DNA of 64,000 nt from assembly GCF_016107555.1 (NCBI RefSeq), contig NZ_JABASU010000001.1, positions 248,001 through 312,000 of the forward strand, in the 5' to 3' direction. The translations under genes were made by a program, and so were the position numbers. Origin of the DNA: Psychrobacter celer. Its GTDB lineage: Bacteria > Pseudomonadota > Gammaproteobacteria > Pseudomonadales > Moraxellaceae. How positions within the stretch are numbered: the stretch's first letter is position 1; every line of letters starts with the position of its first letter. This document shows positions 1-9,440 of this stretch, one piece after another. The notes beneath the pieces are model-generated. The model saw only the letters and a list, made by a program, of their open reading frames with translations. It was not told the origin of the DNA and did no database searches.

Positions 1-286
1 GCGCAAGGCTTCGGCCGAGTTTTCTTTCTTTTTAGGTATCCCAGTGATCGTTGGTGCAGGCTTGCTTGATTTAGCGAAGCATCATGAGGTACTGGCTAGC
101 AGTGAAGATTGGCTGGTATTAGCGATAGGCACGGTCGTGTCCTTTATCGTCGCGCTGCTTTGTATTCGCTGGCTGGTCGCTTGGGTCAGTCGCCGTGATT
201 TTACGATTTTTGCATGGCTACGGATTATCACAGGAGTCATCGTACTGTTGGCGTCTTGGCTATTTGGCTATCAAATGGCAGGCTAA
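1..286 (+). CDS. uppP: undecaprenyl-diphosphatase UppP (BacA), C-terminal part
   Basis: This is the C-terminal ~94 residues of an integral inner-membrane phosphatase that recycles undecaprenyl diphosphate for peptidoglycan and other glycan synthesis. The frame is open from the window edge (codons start at base 2) and begins with residues RKASAEFSFFLGIPVIVGAG, the conserved Ser/Ala/Glu-Phe-Ser segment plus proline of the family, followed by two hydrophobic helices. A GTG at 44 is internal and should not be taken as the start. The stop is at 284-286. The gene is cut by the window boundary, not truncated biologically as far as can be seen. Confidence 0.85.
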   Translation, partial: RKASAEFSFFLGIPVIVGAGLLDLAKHHEVLASSEDWLVLAIGTVVSFIVALLCIRWLVAWVSRRDFTIFAWLRIITGVIVLLASWLFGYQMAG

Positions 287-337
287 ATGTGCGCGATGAT
301 TTGTGGTTATACAGGCAATAAATAGAGAGAAATAGTC

Positions 338-1234
338 ATGAGCGCGCCGCGACCAGCAGTTAACCCTCCTAATGTGCAAAGTTACTGTCACCTGTTTTAT
401 ATCAGCGATAGCCAGCAAGCACAGATTGAGCGCTTGCAAGCCTTGATAGTACAGCACCAGCTGCCCATTGTCTTAAATACTGAGCGATTGCACGATAAGC
501 TCACTCAAAAACGTCGCCAGCAGTTAAGCCAAACCTCCAGCGTACCTATTTTAGTATTGGATCAAAAAGACAAGCTATCGTGGCTGAGCGATGGGCTAAG
601 CGTGGCGCCAGAATGGGACAAATTGCAGTGCCGCGTGGTCAGTGCAGGACGCAAATCTGAGCTATTGCTGCAAGCAGCGAAGGTCACAGCGGACAGCCGT
701 GTGATTGATGCCACGGCGGGCTTTGGTCATGACAGTTTGATATTGGCCAGCACCGGCGCACAAGTCACCATGCTCGAGCAGCAGCCGTTGATGGCATTGC
801 TATTGTTGGTAGAGCAGCAGCGGATGAGTACACAGCCCAATTGGCAAAAGCTGATGAGCCGTCTACACATCATCAACACCGATGCGCTCAGCTACTTTGC
901 CACTTTACCAGCTGATATGACAGGTGCGACTAAAGCCGTCGATGTGGTCTATCTAGATCCGATGTTTCCAGAAGGCAGCTACCAAGACAGCAAGACGGGC
1001 AAAGGCGCAAAAGTCGGCAAGCAGATGCAAGCACTGCATCACCTCGCTCATCCGCCGACTTTAGAGGAAGAGATGGCATTACTAAATAAAGCGCAGGCCG
1101 TGGTGGCCGATAATCAAGAAGGAAGAGGACGGGTTATCGTCAAGCGTCCGCAGCAAGCGCCATTTTTGTCTCAGCAAAATCCCGATGAGAGTTGGCATAA
1201 TGCAGCCGTCCGCTTTGATGGTTATTTCGTTTAG
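338..1234 (+). CDS. rsmJ: 16S rRNA (guanine1516-N2)-methyltransferase RsmJ
   Basis: Class I SAM-dependent methyltransferase of the RsmJ family, which methylates G1516 of 16S rRNA in the small subunit. The SAM-binding loop reads DATAGFGHDSLILAS (about residues 124-138), followed by the acidic ribose-binding MLEQQP. The family catalytic segment DVVYLDPMFP is near residue 203, and VIVKRPQQAPFL near the C-terminus also matches RsmJ. At 298 residues it is longer than the roughly 250-residue E. coli protein because of an N-terminal extension and a Gly/Lys-rich insert after the DPMFP motif. It heads a run of closely spaced plus-strand genes ending with the DUF4112 gene. Confidence 0.9.
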   Translation: MSAPRPAVNPPNVQSYCHLFYISDSQQAQIERLQALIVQHQLPIVLNTERLHDKLTQKRRQQLSQTSSVPILVLDQKDKLSWLSDGLSVAPEWDKLQCRVVSAGRKSELLLQAAKVTADSRVIDATAGFGHDSLILASTGAQVTMLEQQPLMALLLLVEQQRMSTQPNWQKLMSRLHIINTDALSYFATLPADMTGATKAVDVVYLDPMFPEGSYQDSKTGKGAKVGKQMQALHHLAHPPTLEEEMALLNKAQAVVADNQEGRGRVIVKRPQQAPFLSQQNPDESWHNAAVRFDGYFV

Positions 1235-1294
1235 TGGAATATGAGTCATTATGTTTATATTGATCTTTAGTAGCAGTCAGCTTAGGAGAGAGCG

Positions 1295-1534
1295 ATGTTA
1301 ACCATCATAGTTTGGGCGGTAGGAGCCGCATTATTATTAATAAATATATTTTTGCGCACCCGTATTTTGCGTTTAGAAGGCGAGATTAAAAAGCTACGCA
1401 GTTCGCAAGAATATATGACCTATCTACGTCAGCAAAACGTCCAAGACAATAAAGTTGCAGCAATCAAGGCATTACGTAAGCAGTATCCTGAGTTGTCGTT
1501 AATCGAAGCCAATAGTCTGTATGAGAACCTATAA
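1295..1534 (+). CDS. small membrane-anchored hypothetical protein
   Basis: A 79-residue protein with one N-terminal transmembrane helix (about residues 3-22), then a charged, probably helical region rich in Lys, Arg and Gln. No family is recognised. A ribosome-binding site (AGGAGAG) sits just before the ATG. It lies 60 bp after rsmJ and 14 bp before ubiA, so it is probably co-transcribed with both. The single-pass layout resembles small scaffolding or assembly proteins, but nothing in the sequence assigns a function. Confidence 0.7.
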   Translation: MLTIIVWAVGAALLLINIFLRTRILRLEGEIKKLRSSQEYMTYLRQQNVQDNKVAAIKALRKQYPELSLIEANSLYENL

Positions 1535-1548
1535 AGAGCATCAAAGTT

Positions 1549-2487
1549 ATGAGTAGTACGCCCTTAGAGTTAAGCCTAAAAGACAAGCTGCATGCCTATA
1601 TGCAGTTGACGCGCTTTGATAAGCCAGTCGGTATTGAGCTACTTTTGTGGCCGACGCTTTGGGGTGTGATGCTAGCAGCGATGGGGCAGGCGCAGCAGCA
1701 AGGGGCGGTAGCAGGCTTGCCCAGCCTAAAAGTATTTGTATTATTCGCGCTCGGGGCGATTTTGATGCGGGCGGCAGGCTGCGCGATTAATGATTTTGCC
1801 GATCGTAAAGTCGATGGTCATGTGACGCGCACGAAAGGCAGGCCGCTTGCTGACGGTCGTCTGTCAGGTCGTGAGGCAGTCGCCGCGTTTTTAATATTGG
1901 TGACTCTCAGTGCTTGTCTATTGTTTTTTTTACCGATACAAGTGTTCTATTGGTCGCTTGGTGCAGTAGTGCTAGCGTTTATTTATCCGTTTATGAAGCG
2001 CTATACCCATTTGCCGCAAGTGTTTTTGGCTGCAGCGTTTGGCTGGGCGATACCGATGGCGTATGTCGCGATACAAGGTGCGCCTGACATCTGGTGTTGG
2101 CTGTTGTTTATCGCTTATATGTGCTGGACGGTGGCCTACGATACCCAGTATGCCATGGCGGATCGTGAGGACGATTTAAAAATTGGGGTTAAATCCACAG
2201 CGATACTCTTTGGCCGCTATGATGTCGTTATCATCTCGCTGCTACAGATGCTATTTTTGCTCATTATGGGTGTGGTGATGTGGCATTATTTTGCACCGAC
2301 GTCGCTTGGCATCACGCCAGTATTTGGCCTAGCGCTGGTGGCGATGATGTTTGCTAAGCAAAACAGCGCCTGCGCTAGCCGTCAGCCGATACCTTGTTTC
2401 CAAGCTTTTTTGGCAAATATTTGGGTCGGGCGTTACGTCTTTGTCTTAACCGCTATCTCTTGTCTATGGACGACTTTTAATGGATAA
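1549..2487 (+). CDS. ubiA: 4-hydroxybenzoate octaprenyltransferase UbiA
   Basis: Integral membrane prenyltransferase of ubiquinone synthesis that attaches the polyprenyl tail to 4-hydroxybenzoate. Both aspartate-rich, Mg-diphosphate-binding motifs are present: [20 protein letters not shown] near residue 83, and [20 protein letters not shown] near residue 198. The rest is a series of hydrophobic helices as expected. At 312 residues it is slightly longer than E. coli UbiA (290), with a Gln/Ala-rich loop after the first helix. Its 3' end overlaps the next gene by 8 bp, which suggests translational coupling. No chorismate lyase gene (ubiC) is adjacent. Confidence 0.95.
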   Translation: MSSTPLELSLKDKLHAYMQLTRFDKPVGIELLLWPTLWGVMLAAMGQAQQQGAVAGLPSLKVFVLFALGAILMRAAGCAINDFADRKVDGHVTRTKGRPLADGRLSGREAVAAFLILVTLSACLLFFLPIQVFYWSLGAVVLAFIYPFMKRYTHLPQVFLAAAFGWAIPMAYVAIQGAPDIWCWLLFIAYMCWTVAYDTQYAMADREDDLKIGVKSTAILFGRYDVVIISLLQMLFLLIMGVVMWHYFAPTSLGITPVFGLALVAMMFAKQNSACASRQPIPCFQAFLANIWVGRYVFVLTAISCLWTTFNG

Positions 2488-3148
2488 ACTTAACAAGCTC
2501 TCAAGGTCAAAAGCGAGAAAACGGGTAGAACCCAACGGCCCAAGCGTCGATTATCAGGCCAGATTGGCTGAGCATGGACTGACGCGCGCGCAGGTCATCG
2601 CCACCGAGCGTAAACTGGCCAAATTTGCCAACACCATGGACTCATTGGTGCGGGTGCCATTTACCAAGCAAGGCATGGGCGCTGATGCCGCACTGTCAAC
2701 CATCCCTCTCGCAGGAGATTTGGCAGGACTGGCATTAACGAGTTATGCCTTTATATTGGGGCGCCAGCTAGGGGTACCGGCGCATAAGATGACGCCTGCA
2801 GTGAGACTGGCGCTGATCGATATGGTGGTCGGTATTGTCCCTGGTATCGGCACATTGCTGGATATCTTTATACGTCCCAGCCGCAAGACCTTGGGCATCG
2901 TCCATGAGCATCTACACGATGAATATGGCATCACCGAAACTATGCATATGGATCGGCCGTTTTTGCATCAATCGTTAGAAGACAAGCAGCAGCAAAGTCG
3001 CTTTTGGCGTAATCCTATTGTGGCTTGGCTGTATCTGCACATTCCTGATATTATCGGCCTTATCGTCATCGCGATGATCGCGTGGGGGCTGTGGGCACTT
3101 ATGAGTTGGTTGGTCGAGGTGTTTGGCAAGACAACGGGTTTTGGCTAA
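2480..3148 (+). CDS. DUF4112 domain membrane protein
   Basis: A 222-residue protein whose central region (about residues 50-150) matches DUF4112: [10 protein letters not shown], then a Gly-rich hydrophobic stretch around [15 protein letters not shown], and a second hydrophobic segment with [12 protein letters not shown] and the following RPSRKTL. A C-terminal transmembrane helix lies at about residues 190-212. The function of the family is unknown. It starts inside the end of ubiA and is followed by an intrinsic terminator at about 3211-3250, so it closes this transcription unit. Confidence 0.8.
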   Translation: MDKLNKLSRSKARKRVEPNGPSVDYQARLAEHGLTRAQVIATERKLAKFANTMDSLVRVPFTKQGMGADAALSTIPLAGDLAGLALTSYAFILGRQLGVPAHKMTPAVRLALIDMVVGIVPGIGTLLDIFIRPSRKTLGIVHEHLHDEYGITETMHMDRPFLHQSLEDKQQQSRFWRNPIVAWLYLHIPDIIGLIVIAMIAWGLWALMSWLVEVFGKTTGFG

Positions 3149-3210
3149 ATAAAATCATCTACCAGAAAGTTAAGTAAATACGAGTGAGTAGAGACCAGTA
3201 AATAGAGATA

Positions 3211-3250
3211 AAAAAAGCGGCAACGATAATAGCTTTTGCCGCTTTTTTTT
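3211..3250 (+). terminator. intrinsic terminator after DUF4112 gene
   Basis: Inverted repeat AAAAGCGGCAA / TTGCCGCTTTT around a short loop, followed by a run of eight T. Because the stem is also preceded by A residues it can serve both this plus-strand unit and the minus-strand lipoprotein gene that converges on it. Confidence 0.85.
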
Positions 3251-3290
3251 AGTTTTAAATACCGATTTAGATAAAGTACATGTTTAGGTT

Positions 3291-3896
3291 TTATTCAGTG
3301 ACGACTTCTGCTTCAGCACTGACTGCATCAAAGCTAGTGACTTTATTGTTTTGGATAAGATCAATGGTACCGCCACCTGCATGACTCACCAATTGGATGC
3401 TACCATCGCTTGAGCGATACGTTGGGTTATTGCCTTGACCTTCTGGTGCGCTGAGGGTCAACTTTAGCTGATTGGGGCGAGTGACGATGGCATTGAGTAG
3501 CCCAGAAGCTGATGTTTCAAAAACCACCGATAAGGTATCACCTGCAGCACTCTTATAACGGACATCGGTGATTTGTGCGCCTTTGATGGCCTGCTCTGGA
3601 TTTGGGGTGGGCGGCGTATCCGGCGTATCGAGTGCAGCCGGCGCTGCGTCGTCAAGATCGCTTTCTAATTCCGTTAGGTTGATATCATGGTCGGTCGCTG
3701 TTGCTGGCGCAATCTGAGTGTGTGCCTCATCGCTACCAGCACGATCGGTATCAGTATTTGTGGCCGCTACTGGTTGGGTGCGGAGCTCATTTTGAGTATC
3801 GTCAGTAGGCGCGGGCTTTTCTTGACAAGCTGCTAGTTGCAGGCTGAGCACGGCAGCAGGCAACAAAAGATAAAGGCGCCGCGCCTGTTGAGACAT
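3291..3896 (-). CDS. putative lipoprotein
   Basis: Probable outer-membrane lipoprotein of about 201 residues. I chose the internal ATG at 3896, since from there the protein begins with a typical type II signal peptide (MSQQARRLYLLLPAAVLSLQ) ending in the lipobox LAAC. The frame is open further upstream to 3953, but that extension would bury the signal. The mature part starts with an acidic, Thr/Asp/Pro-rich, probably disordered stretch of about 90 residues. A compact C-terminal half follows with alternating beta-like segments. No family is recognised. Confidence 0.7.
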   Translation of the reverse strand: MSQQARRLYLLLPAAVLSLQLAACQEKPAPTDDTQNELRTQPVAATNTDTDRAGSDEAHTQIAPATATDHDINLTELESDLDDAAPAALDTPDTPPTPNPEQAIKGAQITDVRYKSAAGDTLSVVFETSASGLLNAIVTRPNQLKLTLSAPEGQGNNPTYRSSDGSIQLVSHAGGGTIDLIQNNKVTSFDAVSAEAEVVTE

Positions 3897-4081
3897 GGCA
3901 CTTGAAGGAATGGCTCTTAGAAAGCTCGTCAATGTGGAGGTTAGGGTCGTCATAAGGTGCTGCTTGTCTAGTAAGATAGCGATATTTAAGCACAGTAAAC
4001 CAATAGGAACAATCCACGATCACGCTAATGGTATTTTATAGTATAAATAGCGGTTTTCTTTGTGATGGTATTTTCTTTAAA

Positions 4082-4247
4082 CTAGGGCGTGTCCTCAATT
4101 CAATCGATAGCCATATAAATGGGCTAAAAATGGCCAAACGGTGTCAAATAGCTGACGAATATCTCGATATTATCTGCGCTATTTTCCTTGTTTGACGGCG
4201 ATTTATCTCATTTTTATCACCATTTTCAAAATGAGGACACGCCCTAG
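4082..4247. mobile_element. MITE-like element with 16-bp terminal inverted repeats
   Basis: Perfect 16-bp inverted repeats, CTAGGGCGTGTCCTCA at 4082-4097 and its complement at 4232-4247, bound an AT-rich core of about 134 bp with no ORF. The ends resemble IS5-family termini with a TA target duplication (4083-4084 and 4245-4246); the family assignment is inference. The right end coincides with the mnmC stop codon. Removing one TA copy plus the element still leaves TAG at that position, so the insertion did not alter MnmC. Confidence 0.75.
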
Positions 4248-6352
4248 TCTGCAAGCGGCGTCTGCAAGCGCGTGCGGTTCGGTGATAGGCGTGCTTGCAT
4301 CGCTGCCGACAATGGTGCAAACGAGCCAAGCATCATATCTGCCAATGTTTCAGCGCATATGGGGGCGAGTGCGTAGCCTTTTGCGCCCATTGCACTCATT
4401 GTCCAAAGCCGCTTACTATTTACCAACAGCCCAACCATGGGGTGGTAATCAGGCGTTTGCGTGCGAATGCCTGCACGTCCCCGCCACAGAGTGGTATCTG
4501 TTGGAATCACGGCTGCCATCTCAGGAATGGCAGTGACGAGCTTGTCGCGGCTAATCTGATGCTCTTCATCACGGATATCGGTGCCTGTGTCATTACGCAC
4601 AAAACTCGCTCCTAACAATAAATGTGTTGTACCTTCTACCACATCGTTTAACTCGTTATCGCCAGCGTGCGCGGTAAAGGGGGCACAGTAACCGCTGTAT
4701 TTAAGTGGTACTTTCGGTAAGTTTGTAAGCTCGGCGGTGGTCGGCGTAAACCAAGAGAGCTGACCGCGTATTTTACGGCAATCAAAAATGCGCCGATCTA
4801 GCTTATGACTCTCAAATGCGGCGCAAATCACCACGTTATCAGCATCAAGAGAGACGGTGTTGTTTGCCTGATCATTACCTTTAATCGTAGCGGTTTGCGC
4901 CGTCTCGCTAATATCGTAAACGTCTATTTGCTGAAAGCGGATGAGCGGATGCGTCAGAACGACGTCTTTTAAGGCGTGCGGATTGACCAAGCCAGACTGT
5001 GGTAAATATAAGTTTTTTGTTAAGTCTTGCGCGGTTAGTCCGCTGATGCTTTGTGCCTGCGCATGTGGTAGCGTGGTGGCCATCTCATCTGGATAATCTG
5101 CAATCTGCTCGGTGCCGATATTGGCTTTTATCAGCAAATCGAGCGCGCCTGTCGGCTCAAGCACTGGCGCTAGCTGCTGCTGCGTAGCCTTGTCATTGAG
5201 CGTTCGATATAGTCTGCTACTATAGAGATAGCCGATAGTATGCAGATGCTCGTCGACATGATGGATGGGCGTCATTTTGGGCGCGAGTAGGGCGCGCGGA
5301 TTGCCTGACGCCCCTGCCAACGGTGCCGTTTTATCCAGCAAGGTCACCTGGACACCGCGATTGGCCAGCGTCCACGCCATCATCAGCCCTGAGATGCCAG
5401 CACCAATGACGATACTATGGCCATTATCTATAGCTTGGTGGTCAGCCGCTCGATTATCAGTGTGGCCAGATATCTCATCGCTTACTGGCGCTGGCATGAT
5501 GGCAGTGAGCATCTCACGCTTGCGGCCAAAGCCTTTGACTTTTTTGATCTCAAAGCCGCAGCTCTGTAGCGCCCGTTTGACGATACCTGCACAGCTATAA
5601 GTGGCCGCGGTTGTGCCAGAGCGGGAGAGACGCTGAATTTGTGCAAAGACATTTTGAGCCCATAAGGTGCTGTTGCACGACGGCGCAAATCCGTCCAGAT
5701 ACCAAGCATCGACAGCAGGCGCTGGCGTTAGGTACGTCCCTGATGCCAATTTGGTTAAGCTATCCGCGGCATCGCCCAACCATATATCGACCGTTAAGTT
5801 GTCATCGAAAAAACGCAAGCGATGACAGCCTGCGATGAGCGGCGGATAGGCGGCCAAAAATTGCTCAATCAGCTCGGCCAGCTCAGGCGCACGCTGTGCC
5901 CATAAGGCTAAAATTTGAGTAAGATCCGTGAGCGGTATCGGGAATTTTTCTGTGGTAATAAAATGCAGCTTCGCTGTGGCTAAGTGCGGATGCATGTCAC
6001 GCAGCGCACGCCAGAGCTGCCACGTTGCCAATAAATTTAGCCCTGTGCCAAGTCCCAACTCCGCGATGCTAAAGCATTGCATTGTCGCAAGGTTTGCCAA
6101 GCGCTCGGCGAGTTGGTTGTGTGCCAAAAACACGTAGCGCGACTCTGAGAGACCGTCGGCATGGGAAAAATACACATCACCAAACTCACCAGATACCGGT
6201 ACCTGATTGCCCGTGTCATCCATTTGCCAGTCAATCTTAGCAGGGCGGATGGCAAAAGGCTGTGGTGAATGACTGTTTGGCGACTGAGTATCTGGCTGTT
6301 TATCTGGCAAGGAGGCAGATGTACTGCTGTTTTTTGGGGCGGCGTTAGACAT
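4244..6352 (-). CDS. mnmC: bifunctional tRNA mnm5s2U biosynthesis protein MnmC
   Basis: Two-domain enzyme that completes 5-methylaminomethyl-2-thiouridine at the wobble position of certain tRNAs. The N-terminal half (about residues 30-280) is the SAM methyltransferase, with [14 protein letters not shown] and [12 protein letters not shown]. The C-terminal half (from about residue 312) is the FAD-dependent oxidase that removes the carboxymethyl group; it opens with the dinucleotide-binding motif [19 protein letters not shown] and later has [13 protein letters not shown]. At 702 residues it is near the usual length, with an N-terminal Ser/Pro-rich extension. The stop codon lies inside the terminal repeat of the MITE-like element. 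Confidence 0.95.
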   Translation of the reverse strand: MSNAAPKNSSTSASLPDKQPDTQSPNSHSPQPFAIRPAKIDWQMDDTGNQVPVSGEFGDVYFSHADGLSESRYVFLAHNQLAERLANLATMQCFSIAELGLGTGLNLLATWQLWRALRDMHPHLATAKLHFITTEKFPIPLTDLTQILALWAQRAPELAELIEQFLAAYPPLIAGCHRLRFFDDNLTVDIWLGDAADSLTKLASGTYLTPAPAVDAWYLDGFAPSCNSTLWAQNVFAQIQRLSRSGTTAATYSCAGIVKRALQSCGFEIKKVKGFGRKREMLTAIMPAPVSDEISGHTDNRAADHQAIDNGHSIVIGAGISGLMMAWTLANRGVQVTLLDKTAPLAGASGNPRALLAPKMTPIHHVDEHLHTIGYLYSSRLYRTLNDKATQQQLAPVLEPTGALDLLIKANIGTEQIADYPDEMATTLPHAQAQSISGLTAQDLTKNLYLPQSGLVNPHALKDVVLTHPLIRFQQIDVYDISETAQTATIKGNDQANNTVSLDADNVVICAAFESHKLDRRIFDCRKIRGQLSWFTPTTAELTNLPKVPLKYSGYCAPFTAHAGDNELNDVVEGTTHLLLGASFVRNDTGTDIRDEEHQISRDKLVTAIPEMAAVIPTDTTLWRGRAGIRTQTPDYHPMVGLLVNSKRLWTMSAMGAKGYALAPICAETLADMMLGSFAPLSAAMQARLSPNRTRLQTPLAD

Positions 6353-6393
6353 AAATGGTCACATCAGACAAAGCAAAAAGACGATAAATAAAA

Positions 6394-6831
6394 CTACCAG
6401 CGCTCACGGCGGACAAACACAAGCCACGACACAAAAATACCCACAAGCAAGCTGATCAAAACCGTAAAAGCGCCATATAAAAACAACTGGCCCTTACTCT
6501 CATATATCAAGACATTGACTTGGGTTTGTAAGTCATTCACTTGCCGCTGCAATTGGGCATTACGGCTAAGGAGCTTCTGATTGGCATCGGAGAGCGCTTG
6601 ACTGGACGGCTGCAACTGCGCGGCCAAGGTGTTATTAATATCAAGGCTGGCGTTGGTACCCGCTGCAGGCGGTGCGGCTTGCTCTACCAAAGGGGCGGCA
6701 GTGCTGGCAGCCGTATCGGTGACGCTCGGCGCTGCATAAGCAGACTGAGCGGCCAGCGCCATGACCAACAACATTCTAGCAAGCGCAGACGTAGAGCCAA
6801 GCGTATTTAGTACAGAGGGGTATCGGCTCAC
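6394..6831 (-). CDS. signal-peptide coiled-coil membrane protein, hypothetical
   Basis: A 145-residue protein with an N-terminal signal-like segment ending near AAQSAYA-AP, an Ala/Pro-rich linker, a Gln/Asn/Leu heptad-like region (about residues 75-108) likely to form a coiled coil, and a C-terminal transmembrane helix followed by VRRERW. This is the plan of periplasmic coiled-coil proteins anchored by their C-terminus. The GTG start overlaps the stop codon of the yciI gene as GTGA, which argues for translational coupling and supports GTG as the real start. Function unknown. Confidence 0.65.
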   Translation of the reverse strand: MSRYPSVLNTLGSTSALARMLLVMALAAQSAYAAPSVTDTAASTAAPLVEQAAPPAAGTNASLDINNTLAAQLQPSSQALSDANQKLLSRNAQLQRQVNDLQTQVNVLIYESKGQLFLYGAFTVLISLLVGIFVSWLVFVRRERW

Positions 6832-7154
6832 GGTTTGGTCACTTGTGCAGCGTCGTTGCCAGATTTTGGCAACGTATGAATAAAAGGTTTGATATCGACA
6901 TGGCTATAGACGCCATCACGTAGGTAGGGCTCGTCGTTTGCCCACGCCTGCGCCGCCTCGATAGACTCAAAGTCAGCGATGATTAAGCTACCTGACATTG
7001 CCTCCAAACCGTGTTCGATAGGGGTAGGGCCTGCGATAATTAGGCGGTTCTCTTGGTCGAGTGCCTGCAGACGGGCGACGTGCTCAGCGCGGGTAAGTTG
7101 ACGCTGCGCGTGGCTATCGGCTACGTCATGACCGATGATGGCAAATAAGGACAT
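6828..7154 (-). CDS. yciI: YciI family protein
   Basis: A 108-residue protein of the YCII/dimeric alpha-beta barrel family. The conserved layout is present: an early beta strand with a His-Asp pair (IIGHDV), then RAEHVARLQAL, a Gly-Pro segment (IIAGPTPI), a GSLIIADF strand and a C-terminal YSHVDIKPF strand. The family is found as single proteins or fused domains, and its enzymatic role is unclear in most bacteria. It lies between yciB and the coiled-coil gene on the minus strand, matching the yci neighbourhood seen in other gammaproteobacteria. Confidence 0.88.
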   Translation of the reverse strand: MSLFAIIGHDVADSHAQRQLTRAEHVARLQALDQENRLIIAGPTPIEHGLEAMSGSLIIADFESIEAAQAWANDEPYLRDGVYSHVDIKPFIHTLPKSGNDAAQVTKP

Positions 7155-7345
7155 GAGACTTCCTCATAAAATAAACAGTAAATAAAAGGGGTGAATGTTC
7201 AACAGGCGCTAACCACATAGGTTGATAAAAAATCGCGAGTATCGATACAAACGTGCCAAGATGGCATCATGATGGTCGCGATTGGCATTTAGCTGGCGCT
7301 GCAAATTATTATAAAATTATAGAAATAATAACGCGCGCGACTTTG

Positions 7346-7897
7346 CTACTTTGCCGACTTATCCGTCAATGCTGGATTGAGATGCTTTTTTAAGACTGCA
7401 AATTGAGCGACGACAAACACCAACATAATTGGAATCCAGCCATAAGTTTTAAAGTTGATCCAGGCTTCATCTGACATCATGAACGCTGTGATATAATGCA
7501 AGATGCCCATAAAGGCAAAAAACAACCCCCACGCGACAGTCAGTTTTTTCCAGCCGCTCATCGTCAGTGAAAAGACATCTTTCATGGCCAGCTGCATCAA
7601 GGGTTTATTGATCGCGGCACTGACAATCAGCGTTAAGGCAAAGATGCCGTTGATGATTGGCGACTTCCAGCGTAGATAGACATCATCACGCAGCAATAAC
7701 GTGCCACCACAGAACAAAATGGTCAATAACAAAACGACCCATTGCTGTTTATCAAATTTGCCTTTTTGCCGAATGAAGTGAATGGCATAAACGAGGATGG
7801 TGGCGATCAGTAGCGCACCCGCCGCCGCCAAGATACCACTGTAACGAGCAGCGATAAAAAAGGCAATTAAAGGAATAAAGTCTAATAAGGCTTTCAT
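7346..7897 (-). CDS. yciB: inner membrane-spanning protein YciB (septation protein A)
   Basis: A roughly 183-residue polytopic inner-membrane protein of the YciB/IspZ family, linked to cell envelope synthesis and septation. I chose ATG 7897 because homologues begin MK-x-LLDFIPL; the frame extends to a TTG at 7918 but that adds only seven residues with no better ribosome-binding site. Family hallmarks seen are LDFIPLIAFF, the strand WKSPIINGIFALTL, the GWKKLTVAWGLFF segment and the C-terminal NFKTYG. Five hydrophobic helices are apparent. About 190 bp separates it from yciI downstream. Confidence 0.9.
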   Translation of the reverse strand: MKALLDFIPLIAFFIAARYSGILAAAGALLIATILVYAIHFIRQKGKFDKQQWVVLLLTILFCGGTLLLRDDVYLRWKSPIINGIFALTLIVSAAINKPLMQLAMKDVFSLTMSGWKKLTVAWGLFFAFMGILHYITAFMMSDEAWINFKTYGWIPIMLVFVVAQFAVLKKHLNPALTDKSAK

Positions 7898-8270
7898 AGC
7901 AAGTGGGATGTCCAACAAAAACGTATGGGGTAGTTTACACGTCTACTGCGGCAAAAAAAAGCAAACAACGCGATAATCATACGATATCACAAGCCTGCGC
8001 GCCAATAGTCAGTGCGGCTTATCAGTCGTGCTACTGCTATACCTAAAGGGTTGTTGCTGATGCGCGGGCGCGCCGAGTTATTATTGACTTTTTATATAGT
8101 TAACTCACTTTAAAACCGATACAGTGCAGCTGGAAAATTTTGCGCAGCATCTGTCAGCGTAGACACCGCAAGCAAGGAGAATTTATACCAGTTGCCCGTT
8201 CATATGAGCGCATCGATTTTATTTCGAACTGACTATACTTTTATATACTATTAAAGCTAAGGCTTATTTT
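7898..8270. other. intergenic region containing dispersed repeat
   Basis: This divergent gap between yciB (minus) and the PHP nuclease gene (plus) contains no plausible ORF. Most of it is taken up by a palindrome-bounded repeat at 8093-8237. The remaining AT-rich bases just before 8271 (with TATACT-like sequences) are the likely promoter area of the downstream gene. Confidence 0.6.
8093..8237 (+). repeat. dispersed intergenic repeat, copy 1
   Basis: A ~145-bp element bounded by near-inverted ends TATAGTTAACTC and GAACTGACTATA. Its interior (CGATACAGTG, AAATTTTGCGCAGCATC, then CAAGGAGAATTTATACCAGT) recurs in reverse orientation at about 47037-47154 with the same order of blocks and many substitutions. 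It resembles the family-specific palindromic repeats common between Psychrobacter genes. It carries no ORF. Confidence 0.7.
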
Positions 8271-9152
8271 ATGAAATTTGATTTACATTGTCACAGTACC
8301 TGCTCTGATGGTACTTATGCACCGACCGAAGTGGTGCAACGTGCCCACGCAGCTGGCGTCAATGTATTGGCATTGACCGATCATGATACGCTGGCAGGGA
8401 TTGATGAGGCGCGGGCAGCGGCGACGGCCTGCGGTATGCAGCTGATTAATGGGGTTGAGATTAGCTGTGAGCATACGCTCAGCGGCGGCTATGGCAAAAA
8501 CAAATCAACCAAAAAAATCATCCATGTGCTGGGGCTGGATTTTATTGACCGAGATAAAATGCACGCAACTTTGCAGCAATTACAAGACAGCCGCGCCAGT
8601 CGCGGTCAGAAAATCACTGAGAAGCTTAGTGAGTTATTAAGTCTCGATTATGAGGAGCTGTGGCAGGCCGTACTGGATAAAGCCGGTGGCAACCCGCAAG
8701 GGGTCGGGCGCGCCCATATCGGTCAGGTATTGTTTGAACGCGGCGATGTCAAAACGGTACAAAAGGCCTTTGACAAATATCTGGCGGATAATAAACCTGC
8801 CTATGTGGCGATCGATGCGCTGAGCATGGCTGAGGGTATCGAGCTGATACACGCGTGTGGCGGTAAGGCTGTATTGGCGCATCCGACGCGTTATCATCTC
8901 TCAGCCACGCGGGTGCGTAAGCTGGTCGAAGAGTTTGCTGGGCTAGGCGGTGATGGTTGTGAGCTGCCTGCCACCAGTGAGCCTATCAGCACCCGCCGCA
9001 TGGTCGACCGTAGTATTGCCGCCAATAATTTGGTGGCTTCGGTTGGTAGTGACTTTCATGGTAGCAATATGCCGTGGCGGCGCTTGGGCGACGTTCCTGT
9101 ATTGACACCTGACCAACAAGGCGTCTGGCAGTCGTTTACCACGCTTGGTTAA
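8271..9152 (+). CDS. rnm: PHP-domain phosphoesterase, RNase AM-like (YciV/TrpH)
   Basis: A 293-residue PHP metallophosphoesterase. The four metal-ligand motifs are present: DLHCHST near the start, ALTDHDT around residue 35, GVEISCEH around residue 64, and GSDFHG near residue 263, plus VLAHPTRY. In E. coli the orthologue is RNase AM, a 5'-3' exonuclease that trims small ribosomal RNAs and short oligonucleotides; assignment to that activity is by family. A ribosome-binding site (TAAGG) precedes the ATG. Its nearness to yciB and yciI fits the yci cluster of enteric genomes. Confidence 0.88.
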   Translation: MKFDLHCHSTCSDGTYAPTEVVQRAHAAGVNVLALTDHDTLAGIDEARAAATACGMQLINGVEISCEHTLSGGYGKNKSTKKIIHVLGLDFIDRDKMHATLQQLQDSRASRGQKITEKLSELLSLDYEELWQAVLDKAGGNPQGVGRAHIGQVLFERGDVKTVQKAFDKYLADNKPAYVAIDALSMAEGIELIHACGGKAVLAHPTRYHLSATRVRKLVEEFAGLGGDGCELPATSEPISTRRMVDRSIAANNLVASVGSDFHGSNMPWRRLGDVPVLTPDQQGVWQSFTTLG

Positions 9153-9440
9153 CGGTTCATATACATCTGTCTAGAAGCGCGAGGCCGCCGCTTATTTGGT
9201 TACACTTTGAGGTGAGCGTTTGTCTAATAAATAGCCAAAACAGATTGAAACCTCAGAAAAATCTTGCCACACTTAAGTGGTGGCCAGCGTTTGTACGATG
9301 GGTAGGACGTTTATCTCTTACGCACGCAGCTATCTGAGCTTATATTTAATAGACGCTTATTTTATATAGCAGTTGTAGTCGTTGGTTGCTTTCACTCATT
9401 TTATGTCTGGTGTATTTACATTTTTTGCGGTAGCCAAATT

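Noticed and set aside
4192..4615. Two plus-strand ORFs of 106-114 residues
   Set aside because: They run antisense to mnmC and through the MITE-like element; mnmC is strongly supported.
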